Positions 8,601 to 18,306 are shown, numbered from the stretch's first letter. The stretch is 64,000 nt of DNA from Pseudomonas sp. JUb42 (GCF_024807945.1 NZ_JANUFD010000008.1:295967-359966), one strand, 5' to 3'. The notes: a model not told the origin generated them from the letters alone. Numbers and translations: made by a program.

Positions 8601-11600
8601 TATTGGCTCCAGGGCATGACGCGCCAGCTTTGCCGACCATCGAATTTGTTACCCAGACTTACACCCATCAACGAGCCATCGGCACTGACGTTGGAGCCGT
8701 TGACTGCGCCTGCGACGTTGGTGTTGGAGTTGGACATAAAGGCCAGACCGCCCGCTACGGTGGCGTAAGCGCTGACCACGCCGCCGTTGAGTTTATCGGC
8801 GTCGGTGATGGTACCGGTACGGCTGAAGTTGAACACACTGAAGGTGGTTGCCCCACCGGTATTCGGGTCCAGGCCATAGCTCCAGCCGGTGATCCCCGGG
8901 GTGCAGACGTCCGTGCTTGGGGTTCGGGTCGATACGAACAGCACGCTGGGCGTCAGGTTCATCGCGTCGACCAAGCGTTCACCGAGGTAGGTCGTACCGA
9001 CTGCGAAGTCCAGATACCAGCCGTATTTGCTGGTCCAGTCCACGTTATTGGCACTGACCGTACGTACCGTCTGAATGGTTGAGCTGAAGGTGCTCGTACT
9101 TTGTGCAGTAATAGTCTGCGCCTGCAGGTTGGCACGATTCAGGGTTGGCGCACTGTTACTGGCCTGCTTGTCCCAGATGCCATAGAGCGTTTGCAGATCA
9201 GTACTGGTCTTGTCGGCCGAGGTGAAATAACGGCCTGTGCCGAAAATGACCAATATCCCGGTCCCGGTCGGATGGCGTATGACCACAGGTGGCGCGGTGA
9301 TCGACTGTACCGCTGCGTTATTGGCGTCGCTGACGGTGGCTTTGTAAAGTGGGGTATTGCTGAACGAGACAACCCAGCTGCTGGTGCTGGTAGCGTTCAA
9401 GTCAAAACGCCAAAGATTGCCGTTCAGGTCACCGGCATAGACATAGTCGGCTATGCCATCTGAGTCAAAGTCCAACACTACAGGGGAAGACAGGCCGTTA
9501 TCAACTGCAACCGACGTGGTGAGTTTTTTGATCAGTGCGCCAGTCGCGGCATTGATGACCAGTAGCGAAGCGTTGCCGTTACTGCCGTTGTAGCCATTGC
9601 CGATGATTACGCCCCATTGGTCCGAGTGCAGTTTGGTGACCACTGGTATGGAGAAGGTGGAACCAACATCAGTATCAGCGGTGTATTCCCATAGCAGGCT
9701 GATGCTGTCCGGGTCGGTGACATCGAGAGCGAAGATTTCCCGCCCACCCGCACCCAGGGTACCGACCAGAATAGTATGCCAGGCACCGCCGAAGTAAATA
9801 TCGGAAATGACGGGTGAGCCATCGACGAAGAAGCGGTGCAGCGAGGAGTCGGTGTTATAGGTCTTGGCGGTCAGGGCGCTGAGGTTGGGAAATACCGCCG
9901 ACGGCACAAAGGCAAATTTCTCCACCCCGGTGGCGGTGTCGAAACCATGCAGCATCCCATCGTTGGCACCCACATAGACCTGGCCACGCCGCGTAGCCTG
10001 GGTATTTTTGAATGTCTGGTAATCGCCAGGCGAGCCGCCCAATGCCTCTGCGATCGCCGGAATATATTTGGCTGTGGTAACCACGGCTGGGCCCGAGTTG
10101 ACGATATCGCCTATCAGGGACGCGCGTTTGCGGAACGTGGAGGTCTCTTTACTGGTGTCACCACGCAGAAAATCCACCTGGTCCGTAGTCAGGGGAGTGG
10201 TAAGGGTGGGGGTTTTGCTATTCACGTTGCTGTAGTTGAAGGGCTGCAACGCCGTGCCAGCGTTGTTGGCCATCGTGATGTTTCGTGAGCCCCAGGCGGG
10301 CATCTGCGCGGCTGCCGACCAGTTGACGGTCGAGGTAGTCGAGGTAGTCGTTGTGGTAACGGTGGTCTTGGTCAGATCCCCGCTCCAATAAGCGACGTTC
10401 ATGCTGTTGACGTAGGTCGCGTTGGAGTTATTGACGCCCAACTGCGGTGATACAGCGGGCGCTGCCACCGAGCTGTTTTTTTGCAGGATCTGGTTGAAGG
10501 CTGCCGCCAACTGGGTTTTCAGGTTTGAAGCGCTGGTGACCAAAAAGTAGTTGTTCGGGGTGCCTGACTTGGCCGAATCCCATTGGCCCGAAACAGGGGT
10601 ACTACCGGTGACGTTGCTGCTATCACCGAAACCACCCCATTTGGCTGCGTACCACAGTGGGTTTTGCAGGTTGGTAATGAGGGTTGCAGACGATGGGGTG
10701 AAAGTGCGGGTATGGCTGGAGCCCAACCCAGGCAGAGAAGAGCCGGCGCAGGTTGCACTAACGCTACTGGTGTTGGTAGAGGGGTTGGCGCAGGAGCCCG
10801 GCAATTGGCTGCCGGGGGTGTCCAGAACGTAATTCCTGAGGCCTGTGCCACCGCCGGTAACCTCCAGATAAATACCGTCAGCGGTTGTGCCGGAAATGGT
10901 GTAGCCCATGTGCGACTCGTTGCCCGCTGACGCATAGACTGTCTGGCTTACTACCGTCAGGGTGTTTGCCGCAGTGACCGACACGGTATAGAGCACGATG
11001 GCGTCCATATCGTAGTCGCAGCTTTGCTCACAGTCGTCGTATACCACACGGAAAACCGCCTGGGCACGACCCCCATTGACGGTTGAGTCCGACGGCTGGC
11101 CGGGCATGTTGTACATCGAGTCGACATAAAAACCGGTCAGTTGCTCGGTAGACGTGGTGTTGGTCACCTTGCCAAACGGCACCAGCGTAATGGTGCCGCC
11201 GCCGACCGGCATCTGGATGCGCGGCAGGGTTGAAGACAGAGCGATGGATAAGGTCTGCACCTTCTGGTTGCCAGGCGTCGTGATCGGATTGGTATTGCCA
11301 AAGTAAGCCACGGCTGCGGCGTTATAAGTACCTTGCTTGGTTGGCTCTTCCGGCAAGCCGCGGATGGTGCCGAAGCTGGCGGCACTCTTGGCGGTTGGTG
11401 CAGTATCGTATGTAGACGTAGTCTGGCCGATGTTAATGTTCTTGGTGCCGCCGACATCGTTACTCCAAATGGTACCGCCCAAGGATGCCGCGTTGAAATC
11501 GCTCAAGGCGGTGGTGGCCGACGTGCCGCCGGTAATGGTGAAACTACTGCCGGGCAGGTCCGAATCGTAGTTGGGGTTTACGTCGCTGACCAAGGTCTGG

Positions 11601-13006
11601 AAGGGTTTCGAGCAGGACGGATAAGTCGGCGGCGAAGCATTGGCATTCGGGGTGCTTGAGTACGGGTTGCTCCATGTGCTTAGACTGGTAAGCCCCAGGC
11701 CCGTGTCGATACTGCCGGCGGCATAACCTGCGGTCGGGGAGGTGGAGCCGCTGAAATAACGCAGCGTCTCGAACATCATCTCGGCCAGGGGGTTACCCCA
11801 GTTATTACAGTTGCCATTGGTCATGCCGGTAGAGCCGGTATCGTTGCACTTGGCATTGGCCAGCAACAGACTGTCGAGGCTGCCTATCAGACTCCCCTTT
11901 GTGTAGGTGGTTGTACCACCGGAGACTGTCTTGGTACCAAAGATCCCGGTGGTTGGATCGACCTCTGTACCAAAACTGCTCATGGCCTTGCGTAGAACGC
12001 CGCCTTGCATGTTGTTGTTATAGGTGCCTGTCATCAGGCCGAAATACATCTGGTTGCCTTCACCGTAATCGTGAAGGATGCCCGTAGGTTTGTACTGATT
12101 GTTTGCATAGGCCTTGCAGTTGGTTTCCAGATTCGGAAGCTTGCAGACCTCTACGCGCACATTGTAATTGGTTGGGGTGACGCCAACGTTGTTACCGCTG
12201 GTGTTGGTGGCCGTTGTACTGCCTTCTGTACCATCCCGGGATACCCAACCGAAGACCCGGACATTCTGGACGTTGGATAGCACGCGCAGCAGAGGTGGGT
12301 TGCTGGATACGTTAGGGTCTTGCGTGTTGGAACGATCGCTGTTGTTGGCAAACAGGGCGTAGTAACTGGCGCCGGGGTTACTGGCGATAGGGGTATAGTC
12401 GGTGAGCAGATAGCCGTTTGCCTTGATCAGGTCTGCAGTGGTTGACGCGCCTATGTACTCTTTACCCCAGGTGTGCGCATCCGTGGTGATAAAGGCACGC
12501 TCCAGTATGGTTTGCGTGGCGGTGTCTACGGTTCGATACCCCCCGTACAGCACTTTACGCAGGGCATCAGCTCGGGAAGTGGTCACGTAATTGAGGAAGT
12601 TGCCGCTCCAGCTACCGGGGCATTTCCATATTGGTACATCGGCAGTGCCGGCATTGGTGGCGAGCACTGAAGGAGAGAAGTAGCCGCTGCCGTAGCTGTA
12701 GCACTTTGCCGAATCGAAATAGCCGAGGTAGATAATGGACGGTTTAAAGTGAAGTTCCAAAGAACCATCACCATCCAGATCAGACGCATCATTATAAGCC
12801 GGAAAAAACAGCTTATGGTCCCGCGCCACCACCAGCATATTCAGCGGCGGCACCGCATTGTTGACGAACAGCGGCACTTGCGCCGGAACCTGGCTGATCG
12901 CATGCGCCGCCAGTGGAGCAAGACCAAGCAGCAGGGGCAGGGCCGTGAAAAAACGACGGATAGCTATTGAAGGTTTCATGGTCGGCCCATTCGTGCTGCT
13001 GTTCAT
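8600..13006 (-). CDS. pilY1: Type IV pilus tip adhesin/assembly protein PilY1
   Basis: About 1468 residues. The signal peptide is visible after the second Met (MKPSIAIRRFFTALPLLLG...AHA). A long central region follows, and then the C-terminal PilC/PilY beta-propeller with the calcium loop DFDSDGIADYVYAGD near residue 1175. PilY1 is a secreted, tip-located protein needed for pilus extension, adhesion and surface sensing. The ATG at 13006 overlaps the pilX stop (ATGA). The ATG at 12979 is an alternative start. It is longer than the well-studied P. aeruginosa protein, and I could not find a convincing von Willebrand MIDAS motif (DxSxS), so the N-terminal half may be a different subtype. Confidence 0.93.
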   Translation of the reverse strand: MNSSTNGPTMKPSIAIRRFFTALPLLLGLAPLAAHAISQVPAQVPLFVNNAVPPLNMLVVARDHKLFFPAYNDASDLDGDGSLELHFKPSIIYLGYFDSAKCYSYGSGYFSPSVLATNAGTADVPIWKCPGSWSGNFLNYVTTSRADALRKVLYGGYRTVDTATQTILERAFITTDAHTWGKEYIGASTTADLIKANGYLLTDYTPIASNPGASYYALFANNSDRSNTQDPNVSSNPPLLRVLSNVQNVRVFGWVSRDGTEGSTTATNTSGNNVGVTPTNYNVRVEVCKLPNLETNCKAYANNQYKPTGILHDYGEGNQMYFGLMTGTYNNNMQGGVLRKAMSSFGTEVDPTTGIFGTKTVSGGTTTYTKGSLIGSLDSLLLANAKCNDTGSTGMTNGNCNNWGNPLAEMMFETLRYFSGSTSPTAGYAAGSIDTGLGLTSLSTWSNPYSSTPNANASPPTYPSCSKPFQTLVSDVNPNYDSDLPGSSFTITGGTSATTALSDFNAASLGGTIWSNDVGGTKNINIGQTTSTYDTAPTAKSAASFGTIRGLPEEPTKQGTYNAAAVAYFGNTNPITTPGNQKVQTLSIALSSTLPRIQMPVGGGTITLVPFGKVTNTTSTEQLTGFYVDSMYNMPGQPSDSTVNGGRAQAVFRVVYDDCEQSCDYDMDAIVLYTVSVTAANTLTVVSQTVYASAGNESHMGYTISGTTADGIYLEVTGGGTGLRNYVLDTPGSQLPGSCANPSTNTSSVSATCAGSSLPGLGSSHTRTFTPSSATLITNLQNPLWYAAKWGGFGDSSNVTGSTPVSGQWDSAKSGTPNNYFLVTSASNLKTQLAAAFNQILQKNSSVAAPAVSPQLGVNNSNATYVNSMNVAYWSGDLTKTTVTTTTTSTTSTVNWSAAAQMPAWGSRNITMANNAGTALQPFNYSNVNSKTPTLTTPLTTDQVDFLRGDTSKETSTFRKRASLIGDIVNSGPAVVTTAKYIPAIAEALGGSPGDYQTFKNTQATRRGQVYVGANDGMLHGFDTATGVEKFAFVPSAVFPNLSALTAKTYNTDSSLHRFFVDGSPVISDIYFGGAWHTILVGTLGAGGREIFALDVTDPDSISLLWEYTADTDVGSTFSIPVVTKLHSDQWGVIIGNGYNGSNGNASLLVINAATGALIKKLTTSVAVDNGLSSPVVLDFDSDGIADYVYAGDLNGNLWRFDLNATSTSSWVVSFSNTPLYKATVSDANNAAVQSITAPPVVIRHPTGTGILVIFGTGRYFTSADKTSTDLQTLYGIWDKQASNSAPTLNRANLQAQTITAQSTSTFSSTIQTVRTVSANNVDWTSKYGWYLDFAVGTTYLGERLVDAMNLTPSVLFVSTRTPSTDVCTPGITGWSYGLDPNTGGATTFSVFNFSRTGTITDADKLNGGVVSAYATVAGGLAFMSNSNTNVAGAVNGSNVSADGSLMGVSLGNKFDGRQSWRVMPWSQ

Positions 13007-13581
13007 TGCTGCGGTGGATAGTAGTGAGCGTATACCGAGCGCTTGATCACCCGCCGCGTCGTGGTATCGCTGGTGCACAGTACGGTAGAAGCGCAGGAAT
13101 TCACTTCGAAATACAGCACGCCGCAACCGGTCAGGGCGCAACTGTTCATGCTCTTGTCCAGCTTGCCGATTTGCACGACATACCACTGGATCTTGGTGTC
13201 ATAGCCACTGACCGTGGCAACGTTAGTGGCATAGGTGGAAGTAAAGCGCGTCGGCGTGTCTTTCGTGAGATCGGCGGTCAGTTCCGACACCATCCAGGGC
13301 ATGCACACATCCGTGGTGCAGGCGCGTACGACTGAGGGGGCGACTGTACCGTTGACCCGGGTAATACTCAGCTCGCCAATGCGTAAACCGGCTTCGGCGG
13401 CCTCTTCAAGGACTTTCTCCTGCTTGAGATTACCGGTAATGCGCGATTCCAGAGCCACGCCACGCATGCTGGAAATGCCCAGCACGGTGATGATCAACAG
13501 GAACACCAGCGCCACGATCAACGTGACCCCGGACTGTGAGAATGCCATGGGCCTGCGAGGCCGGAGTGCGGAGGTGATCAT
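13003..13581 (-). CDS. pilX: Type IV pilus assembly protein PilX (cluster 2)
   Basis: A 192-residue protein with the PilX N-terminal domain: a leader rich in Arg and Pro, then SGVTLIVALVFLLIITVLGI, then SSMRGVALESRITGNLKQ.. with the conserved E-S-R-x-x-G-N block and E-E-A-A-E-A-G-L-R. It is a minor pilin that cooperates with PilW and PilY1 at the pilus tip. The ATG at 13581 overlaps the pilW stop. An inner ATG at 13548 (MAFSQSG) is possible but not coupled. Five cysteines occur in the C-terminal half. Confidence 0.92.
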   Translation of the reverse strand: MITSALRPRRPMAFSQSGVTLIVALVFLLIITVLGISSMRGVALESRITGNLKQEKVLEEAAEAGLRIGELSITRVNGTVAPSVVRACTTDVCMPWMVSELTADLTKDTPTRFTSTYATNVATVSGYDTKIQWYVVQIGKLDKSMNSCALTGCGVLYFEVNSCASTVLCTSDTTTRRVIKRSVYAHYYPPQQ

Positions 13582-14342
13582 GGCAGCTGATTCCTGAGCA
13601 TGACCGTGCCCTGCACGATCTGATAAAGCTTGGTGGTGTCATTCAGGGTCGTACCGTAGCGGCTGTTCCATTCGGTGAGAGCGGCCGGTACGGTGGTCGT
13701 GTCACGAATCGTTGCGCCACCGATGCTTTGCATCAACGCGGAATAACGCACTGCGCCGACGATCTGGGTCGGGCTGGTGGCAAAGGTGGTGAGGGATTTA
13801 TCGGTCCCTGAGCCATAGTCGAAACGGATGTCGCTGATACCCGTCACCAGAGGCTGTGCGCCTGCGCTGGTGGTGCAGATCAGCGAGTTGGTCGTGGTAT
13901 CCAGGGTTAACTTTTCAACGATCACCGGATTGACCTGGCCATAAGGTTTCAAAATCAGGTTCGCATTTGCCACCGCTGTGCCTTGGCAGCCGGTATCAGC
14001 GGTATTCGCCGCCTGGTATTGAATGCATAGCGAGGTCTGGGAAATGGCCACTACCGCCGCACCAACAGGGAAATTGCAACCGGCTACCACTGCGGTACTG
14101 GCCGCGATGGAATCGATGGGCAGGCTGCGATAACCCGCCTTGGACAGCTCCTGACTGAGTACTGTGAGAGCGAAACGTCCGTTCTCCTGATTGCCGACCT
14201 GGTTCTGTTGAAACAGGTAGCTCTTCTGGTTATTGATAAAGATTTCGGTAATACCCAGGATCAGGAAGGTGCCAATCAACATGGCGACCATCAGCTCGAT
14301 CAGCGACAGGCCTCGCTGCTGGCGCGGTACGGTCAGCTTCAT
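13578..14342 (-). CDS. pilW: Type IV pilus minor pilin PilW (cluster 2)
   Basis: A 254-residue prepilin with leader MKLTVPRQQRG, then LSLIELMVAMLIGTFLILGI, and the PilW-typical N-Q-K-S-Y-L-F-Q-Q-N-Q..N-G-R-F-A-L-T-V-L segment. The ATG at 14342 shares a base with the pilV stop (TAATG). The reading frame stays open upstream of it, but the coupled start gives the standard leader length. It is part of the five-gene overlapping chain fimT-pilV-pilW-pilX-pilY1. Confidence 0.93.
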   Translation of the reverse strand: MKLTVPRQQRGLSLIELMVAMLIGTFLILGITEIFINNQKSYLFQQNQVGNQENGRFALTVLSQELSKAGYRSLPIDSIAASTAVVAGCNFPVGAAVVAISQTSLCIQYQAANTADTGCQGTAVANANLILKPYGQVNPVIVEKLTLDTTTNSLICTTSAGAQPLVTGISDIRFDYGSGTDKSLTTFATSPTQIVGAVRYSALMQSIGGATIRDTTTVPAALTEWNSRYGTTLNDTTKLYQIVQGTVMLRNQLP

Positions 14343-14884
14343 TACAGGCGCGTCCTGATGGTGTAGGTGCAAGTGGTTCCCTGTGTACCGTCCAGGCAGT
14401 CACCACCTTTGACCACGGTCCATGCCAGGCTTATTTCGACTTCCTTGCCAGCAGCGGATCCGCCGCAAGCGCTGGCGGTGACATCTCCGGGCGCCGCGCT
14501 CCAGCAGATATAGAAGTTGCTGGTCTGCAGGGTGCTGGAGCCGGGCAAAACTTTCGCTGCCTGGGCCGCCCAGCAGCCCAGGCGGCTGCTGACGCTGGCA
14601 GGGGTCGGCACGCAGCTGCTCGGGGCAGTGGGGAATGCAGCGCCCGGGGCTTTCTGGAAACTCTTCACGCTGATGCCAGAGTCGTTGTTACTGGCGCGCA
14701 TCAGGTCCACCAGATCATCAGCCAGCATGATCGCGGTATTTCGCTGTGCCGAATCCTGGGTGTAGGGGATGGTCTTGCTTTGCAGCCCTGCCAGCCCGAG
14801 CACGCCGATCACGATGACCAGCAGGCTGACCAGCACTTCGATCATGCTGAAGCCGGCTGACTTCTTATTGAGGGATGTGATCAT
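14342..14884 (-). CDS. pilV: Type IV pilus minor pilin PilV (cluster 2)
   Basis: A 180-residue prepilin: MITSLNKKSAG, then FSMIEVLVSLLVIVIGVLGL, then AGLQSKTIPYTQDSAQRNTA, matching PilV. The ATG at 14884 shares a base with the fimT stop (TGATG) and is preferred over an upstream GTG at 14893. Several cysteines in the globular part (for example RLGCWAAQ and FYICWSA) may pair in disulphides. Confidence 0.92.
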   Translation of the reverse strand: MITSLNKKSAGFSMIEVLVSLLVIVIGVLGLAGLQSKTIPYTQDSAQRNTAIMLADDLVDLMRASNNDSGISVKSFQKAPGAAFPTAPSSCVPTPASVSSRLGCWAAQAAKVLPGSSTLQTSNFYICWSAAPGDVTASACGGSAAGKEVEISLAWTVVKGGDCLDGTQGTTCTYTIRTRL

Positions 14885-15435
14885 CAGTTGCACTCCCCTG
14901 AAGCAGGTGCCGTCTTGCTCGGCGGGGTGATCCGGCCACTGGCTTGTACGCCAACATACTGGGTTGCAATCGTTGTGTCCGATGTCGAAGTGAACCTGAA
15001 GCAGGCGGCGGCCGATGAGTTACCGGTCGGGGTGAATGTCAGCGCGCCGACGCCGGACGCGATGGTAACGCCCTGGGCCAGACCCGAAGTGCCGATCTGG
15101 CGCAGAGTGGCAGCGGCTGTCTTCACTGAGATGTCGTTGTTCCATGACGCGCTGCTGGAGTTCGCAGCAGCAATAGTGATGCTTCTGGACTGAGTCACCG
15201 CCTCACTACGGGCATACTGCAACAGGTCATAAAGTTCGTTGGCTGCCGAGTTGACGTTCTGCCGACGGATCAGCGAGCCGAAGCTGGGCACGGCAATGGC
15301 AGCGAAGATGCCGACGATCGCCACGGCGACGAGCAGCTCTACCAAAGTGAAACCCGCTTGTCGGGTGGCCAGTGCGGTTGAATTCCGACGGCTACATAGC
15401 GTCTTCAATTGCCTGACGTAAGTGTCGAAATTCAT
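14884..15435 (-). CDS. fimT: Type IV minor pilin FimT/FimU (first gene of cluster 2 operon)
   Basis: A 183-residue GspH/FimT-domain pilin. A long basic leader ends RQAG, followed by FTLVELLVAVAIVGIFAAIA, then VPSFGSLIRRQNVNSAANEL, the family hallmark. It is the promoter-proximal gene of the fimT-pilVWXY1-pilE operon. A weak GGAAAAT ribosome site precedes the ATG. FimT and FimU cannot be separated from sequence alone. A GTTCGTC motif (possible AlgR site) lies about 155 bases upstream. Confidence 0.9.
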   Translation of the reverse strand: MNFDTYVRQLKTLCSRRNSTALATRQAGFTLVELLVAVAIVGIFAAIAVPSFGSLIRRQNVNSAANELYDLLQYARSEAVTQSRSITIAAANSSSASWNNDISVKTAAATLRQIGTSGLAQGVTIASGVGALTFTPTGNSSAAACFRFTSTSDTTIATQYVGVQASGRITPPSKTAPASGECN

Positions 15436-15590
15436 GTAGGAATTTTCCGTAATACACGCGAGGATTATCTTGATGTTAACGACGAAAAAAGTCCTTTGGT
15501 AATGGATATCCGGGCAAATGGCCAGACAGGCGGCATTTTGCCTTTAGGTGATCGTTGATTGATTGCGTTGGCCCTGGGTTTACTGCGAGT

Positions 15591-15600
15591 GGACGAACCT
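15591..15600 (-). promoter_or_regulatory. Possible AlgR-binding site upstream of the fimT-pilVWXY1-pilE operon
   Basis: On the minus strand the sequence reads AGGTTCGTCC, matching seven of nine positions (GTTCGTC) of the AlgR consensus CCGTTCGTC. In P. aeruginosa AlgR activates the equivalent fimU operon. This is a short motif and may occur by chance. Confidence 0.3.
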
Positions 15601-15719
15601 GACTCGATCCAGCGATTGATTTGCGTCAGCCCCCCTCGCAAATTTCCCCGCTCATCGCGCCAGCGACCCGGCGAAAGGGCTAGACTGCGCCCCTCCATTT
15701 TTCTTCAGTCGGATGAATC

Positions 15720-16823
15720 ATGACCAAACCTGGGCAGGTAGTGATCGTGGGCGGTGGTGTCATCGGGTTATTGACGGCCTTCAACCTGGCTGCGCATGTC
15801 GAGCAGGTCGTGCTGCTGGACCGTTCTGCGGTAGGGCAGGAGTCGTCATGGGCCGGTGGTGGAATCGTTTCGCCACTTTACCCTTGGCGTTACAGCCAGG
15901 CCGTGACGGCCCTCGCGCACTGGTCTCAGGATTTTTACCCACAACTGGCCGAGCGCCTGTTCAAGAGCACTGGCGTCGATCCCGAGGTGCATACCACCGG
16001 GCTGTACTGGCTCGATCTGGATGACGAGGCGCAGGCGCTGCAATGGGCGGCTCGTGAGCAAAGGCCGCTGAGCAGCGTGTCGATCGACACCGTGCAGCAG
16101 GCCGTACCGGTGCTGGGCGAAGGTTATTCACGGGCTATTTATATGGCCAATGTCGCCAACGTGCGCAATCCACGACTGGTGAAGTCGCTCAAGGCTGCGC
16201 TTGTCGCGCTGCCCAATGTGACGATTCATGAGCAGTGTGAGGTGCAGGGTTTTGTCCGTGATGGCGATACGGTGCTGGGCGTGACCACGATCGATGGCGA
16301 TGTGTTGGGCGACCAAGTGATCCTGACCGCTGGCGCCTGGAGCGGTGAGTTGCTCAAGACCCTCGGTCTTGAGCTGCCGGTCGAGCCGGTCAAAGGTCAG
16401 ATGATCCTGTACAAGTGCGCGGCGGATTTTCTGCCGAGCATGGTCCTGGCCAAGGGCCGTTATGCGATTCCGCGTCGCGACGGGCATATCCTGGTGGGCA
16501 GTACCCTAGAGCATGAAGGCTTCGACAAGACCCCGACGGACGCTGCGCTGGAAAGTCTCAAGGCGTCGGCGGTTGAGCTGATTCCGGCCCTGGCTGATGC
16601 CGAAGTCGTTGGCCATTGGGCAGGCCTGCGCCCCGGCTCGCCGGATGGCATTCCCTTCATCGGGCCGCTGGCGGGGTTCGAGGGTTTGTGGCTGAACTGC
16701 GGGCATTACCGTAATGGCCTGGTTCTGGCGCCGGCGTCCTGCCAGTTGCTGGTGGATCTGCTGTTGGGGCGTGAGCCGATTATTGATGCGCGGCCCTATA
16801 ACCCAAGCAGCCGCATCTTGTAG
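15720..16823 (+). CDS. thiO: Glycine oxidase ThiO (FAD-dependent)
   Basis: A 367-residue DAO-family flavoenzyme that oxidises glycine to iminoglycine for the thiazole of thiamine. The N-terminal Rossmann dinucleotide motif is VVIVGGGVIGLLTAF, followed by the DAO-family block QESSWAGGGIVSPLYPWRY. The C-terminal GLRPGSPDGIPFIGP and CGHYRNGLVLAPAS blocks are typical of ThiO. It stands alone, divergent from the pilus operon, with a REP pair after the stop. No thi genes adjoin it here, which is normal in Pseudomonas. Confidence 0.94.
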   Translation: MTKPGQVVIVGGGVIGLLTAFNLAAHVEQVVLLDRSAVGQESSWAGGGIVSPLYPWRYSQAVTALAHWSQDFYPQLAERLFKSTGVDPEVHTTGLYWLDLDDEAQALQWAAREQRPLSSVSIDTVQQAVPVLGEGYSRAIYMANVANVRNPRLVKSLKAALVALPNVTIHEQCEVQGFVRDGDTVLGVTTIDGDVLGDQVILTAGAWSGELLKTLGLELPVEPVKGQMILYKCAADFLPSMVLAKGRYAIPRRDGHILVGSTLEHEGFDKTPTDAALESLKASAVELIPALADAEVVGHWAGLRPGSPDGIPFIGPLAGFEGLWLNCGHYRNGLVLAPASCQLLVDLLLGREPIIDARPYNPSSRIL

Positions 16824-16844
16824 GTGTCCATTGTCGAGTGGATC

Positions 16845-16935
16845 TGTGGGAGCGAATTCATTCGCGAAAGCGGTTCATCGTCTGGAACACCGTCTTCGCG
16901 AATGAATTCGCTCCCACAGAATTCGCTTTCACAGA
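16845..16935. repeat. REP pair between thiO and pilR
   Basis: tgtgggagcgaattcattcg faces cgcgaatgaattcgctccca, followed by a third degenerate unit ending ctttcacag. It lies between two convergent genes. Confidence 0.8.
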
Positions 16936-16960
16936 GTAGAGAGCCTGTCAGAGGCGGGTC

Positions 16961-18304
16961 TCAATCCAGCCCCAACTTCTTCAACCGATAACGCATCGAC
17001 CTGAACGTCAGGTTCAGCCGCTGTGCGGCGGCGGTGCGGTTCCAGCGGGTTTCTTCCAGGGCCTGCAGGATCAGCTTGCGCTCGATGCTTTCCAGATAGT
17101 CTTCCAGATTGTCGATATCGGCTAGGTTGTGCTCGCCCTGTTCGGCCGTGTGGCTGGTTTCGGCCAGGCGCAGGTCGCTGGCGTCGATTTGGTCGTTTTC
17201 GCACAGGGTGTAGGCCCGTTCGAGCATGTTCTCCAGTTCCCGCACGTTGCCGGGGAAGCGGTAGCCCTTGAGGGTTTCCAGGGCCTGGGGATGCAGTTGG
17301 GCCACGGGCTGCCCGGAGTTATCGGCCAGGCGCTGCAACACGCTGCTCGACAGCTGCTCGATATCTTCGCGGCGTTCGCGCAACGAGGGTACGCGCAGTT
17401 CGATGACGTTCAGCCGATAGTACAAGTCCTGGCGGAAGCGCCCGGCGGCCACTTCGGCGCTCAGGTCCTTATGGGTGGCGCAGAGAATTCGTACGTCGAC
17501 GACGGTTTCCTGCTGACCACCAATGCTGCGTATGGACTTCTCCTGAATCGCCCGCAGCAGCTTGACCTGCATGGCCAGGGGCAAATCCGCCACCTCATCG
17601 AGAAACAGCGTGCCGCCATTGGCCGCCTGAAACAGCCCAGGCTTGTCTTCGTGGGCGCCGGTAAAGCTGCCCTTGCGATGGCCGAAGAACTCGCTTTCCA
17701 TCAGTTCTGTAGGAATGGCGCCGCAGTTGACGGGAATAAACAGATGGTCGACACGCGGGCCTTGTTCGTGGATAAGCCGCGCGACCAGTTCCTTGCCGCT
17801 GCCCGATTCGCCGCTGATATAGATCGGCGCCTGGCTACGGGCCAGCTTGCCGATCTGTTTGCGCAACGCGCGCATCGGCGGTGAGTCGCCAAGCAGGCGG
17901 CTGTCGATGCTGCGTTCGGTATTGGCGCCCACCGGGTGCAGGCGCAGGGCGCTGCCGACCAGTTCGCGCAGACGGCCCAGGTCCACCGGCTTGGTGACGA
18001 AGTCGAATGCCCCGGCCTTGAGGGCGTGAATGGCGGTGTCGAGGTTGCCGTGGGCGGTGATCATGGCCACCGGCACTTGCGGGTGGCGCTGCTGGATATG
18101 CTGCACCAGTTCCAGGCCGTTACCGTCAGGCAGACGCATGTCGGTCAGGCACAGGTCGAACGCTTCCCGCGCCAGCCAGTCATGGGCCTCGCGCACGTTG
18201 CGCGCGCTGCGGGTATCGAGCTTCATGCGCCCCAGGGTGATCTCCAGGAGTTCGCGAATGTCCGGCTCGTCGTCGACTATCAGGATTTTTTGCCGTTGGC
18301 TCAT
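16961..18304 (-). CDS. pilR: Sigma-54-dependent response regulator PilR
   Basis: A 447-residue NtrC-family activator. The receiver domain is at residues 1-120 (ILIVDDEPD and phosphoacceptor Asp in CLTDMRLPDGNG, Lys in VTKPVD). The AAA+ domain has the Walker A GESGSGKE and the sigma-54-contact loop GSFTGA. The C-terminal Fis-type helix-turn-helix is NRTAAAQRLNLTFRSMRYRL. PilR activates pilA transcription with RpoN when signalled by PilS. The ATG at 18304 (MSQRQKILIVDDE) lies two bases after the pilS stop and gives the expected length; upstream extension is unlikely. Confidence 0.96.
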   Translation of the reverse strand: MSQRQKILIVDDEPDIRELLEITLGRMKLDTRSARNVREAHDWLAREAFDLCLTDMRLPDGNGLELVQHIQQRHPQVPVAMITAHGNLDTAIHALKAGAFDFVTKPVDLGRLRELVGSALRLHPVGANTERSIDSRLLGDSPPMRALRKQIGKLARSQAPIYISGESGSGKELVARLIHEQGPRVDHLFIPVNCGAIPTELMESEFFGHRKGSFTGAHEDKPGLFQAANGGTLFLDEVADLPLAMQVKLLRAIQEKSIRSIGGQQETVVDVRILCATHKDLSAEVAAGRFRQDLYYRLNVIELRVPSLRERREDIEQLSSSVLQRLADNSGQPVAQLHPQALETLKGYRFPGNVRELENMLERAYTLCENDQIDASDLRLAETSHTAEQGEHNLADIDNLEDYLESIERKLILQALEETRWNRTAAAQRLNLTFRSMRYRLKKLGLD

Positions 18305-18306
18305 GT

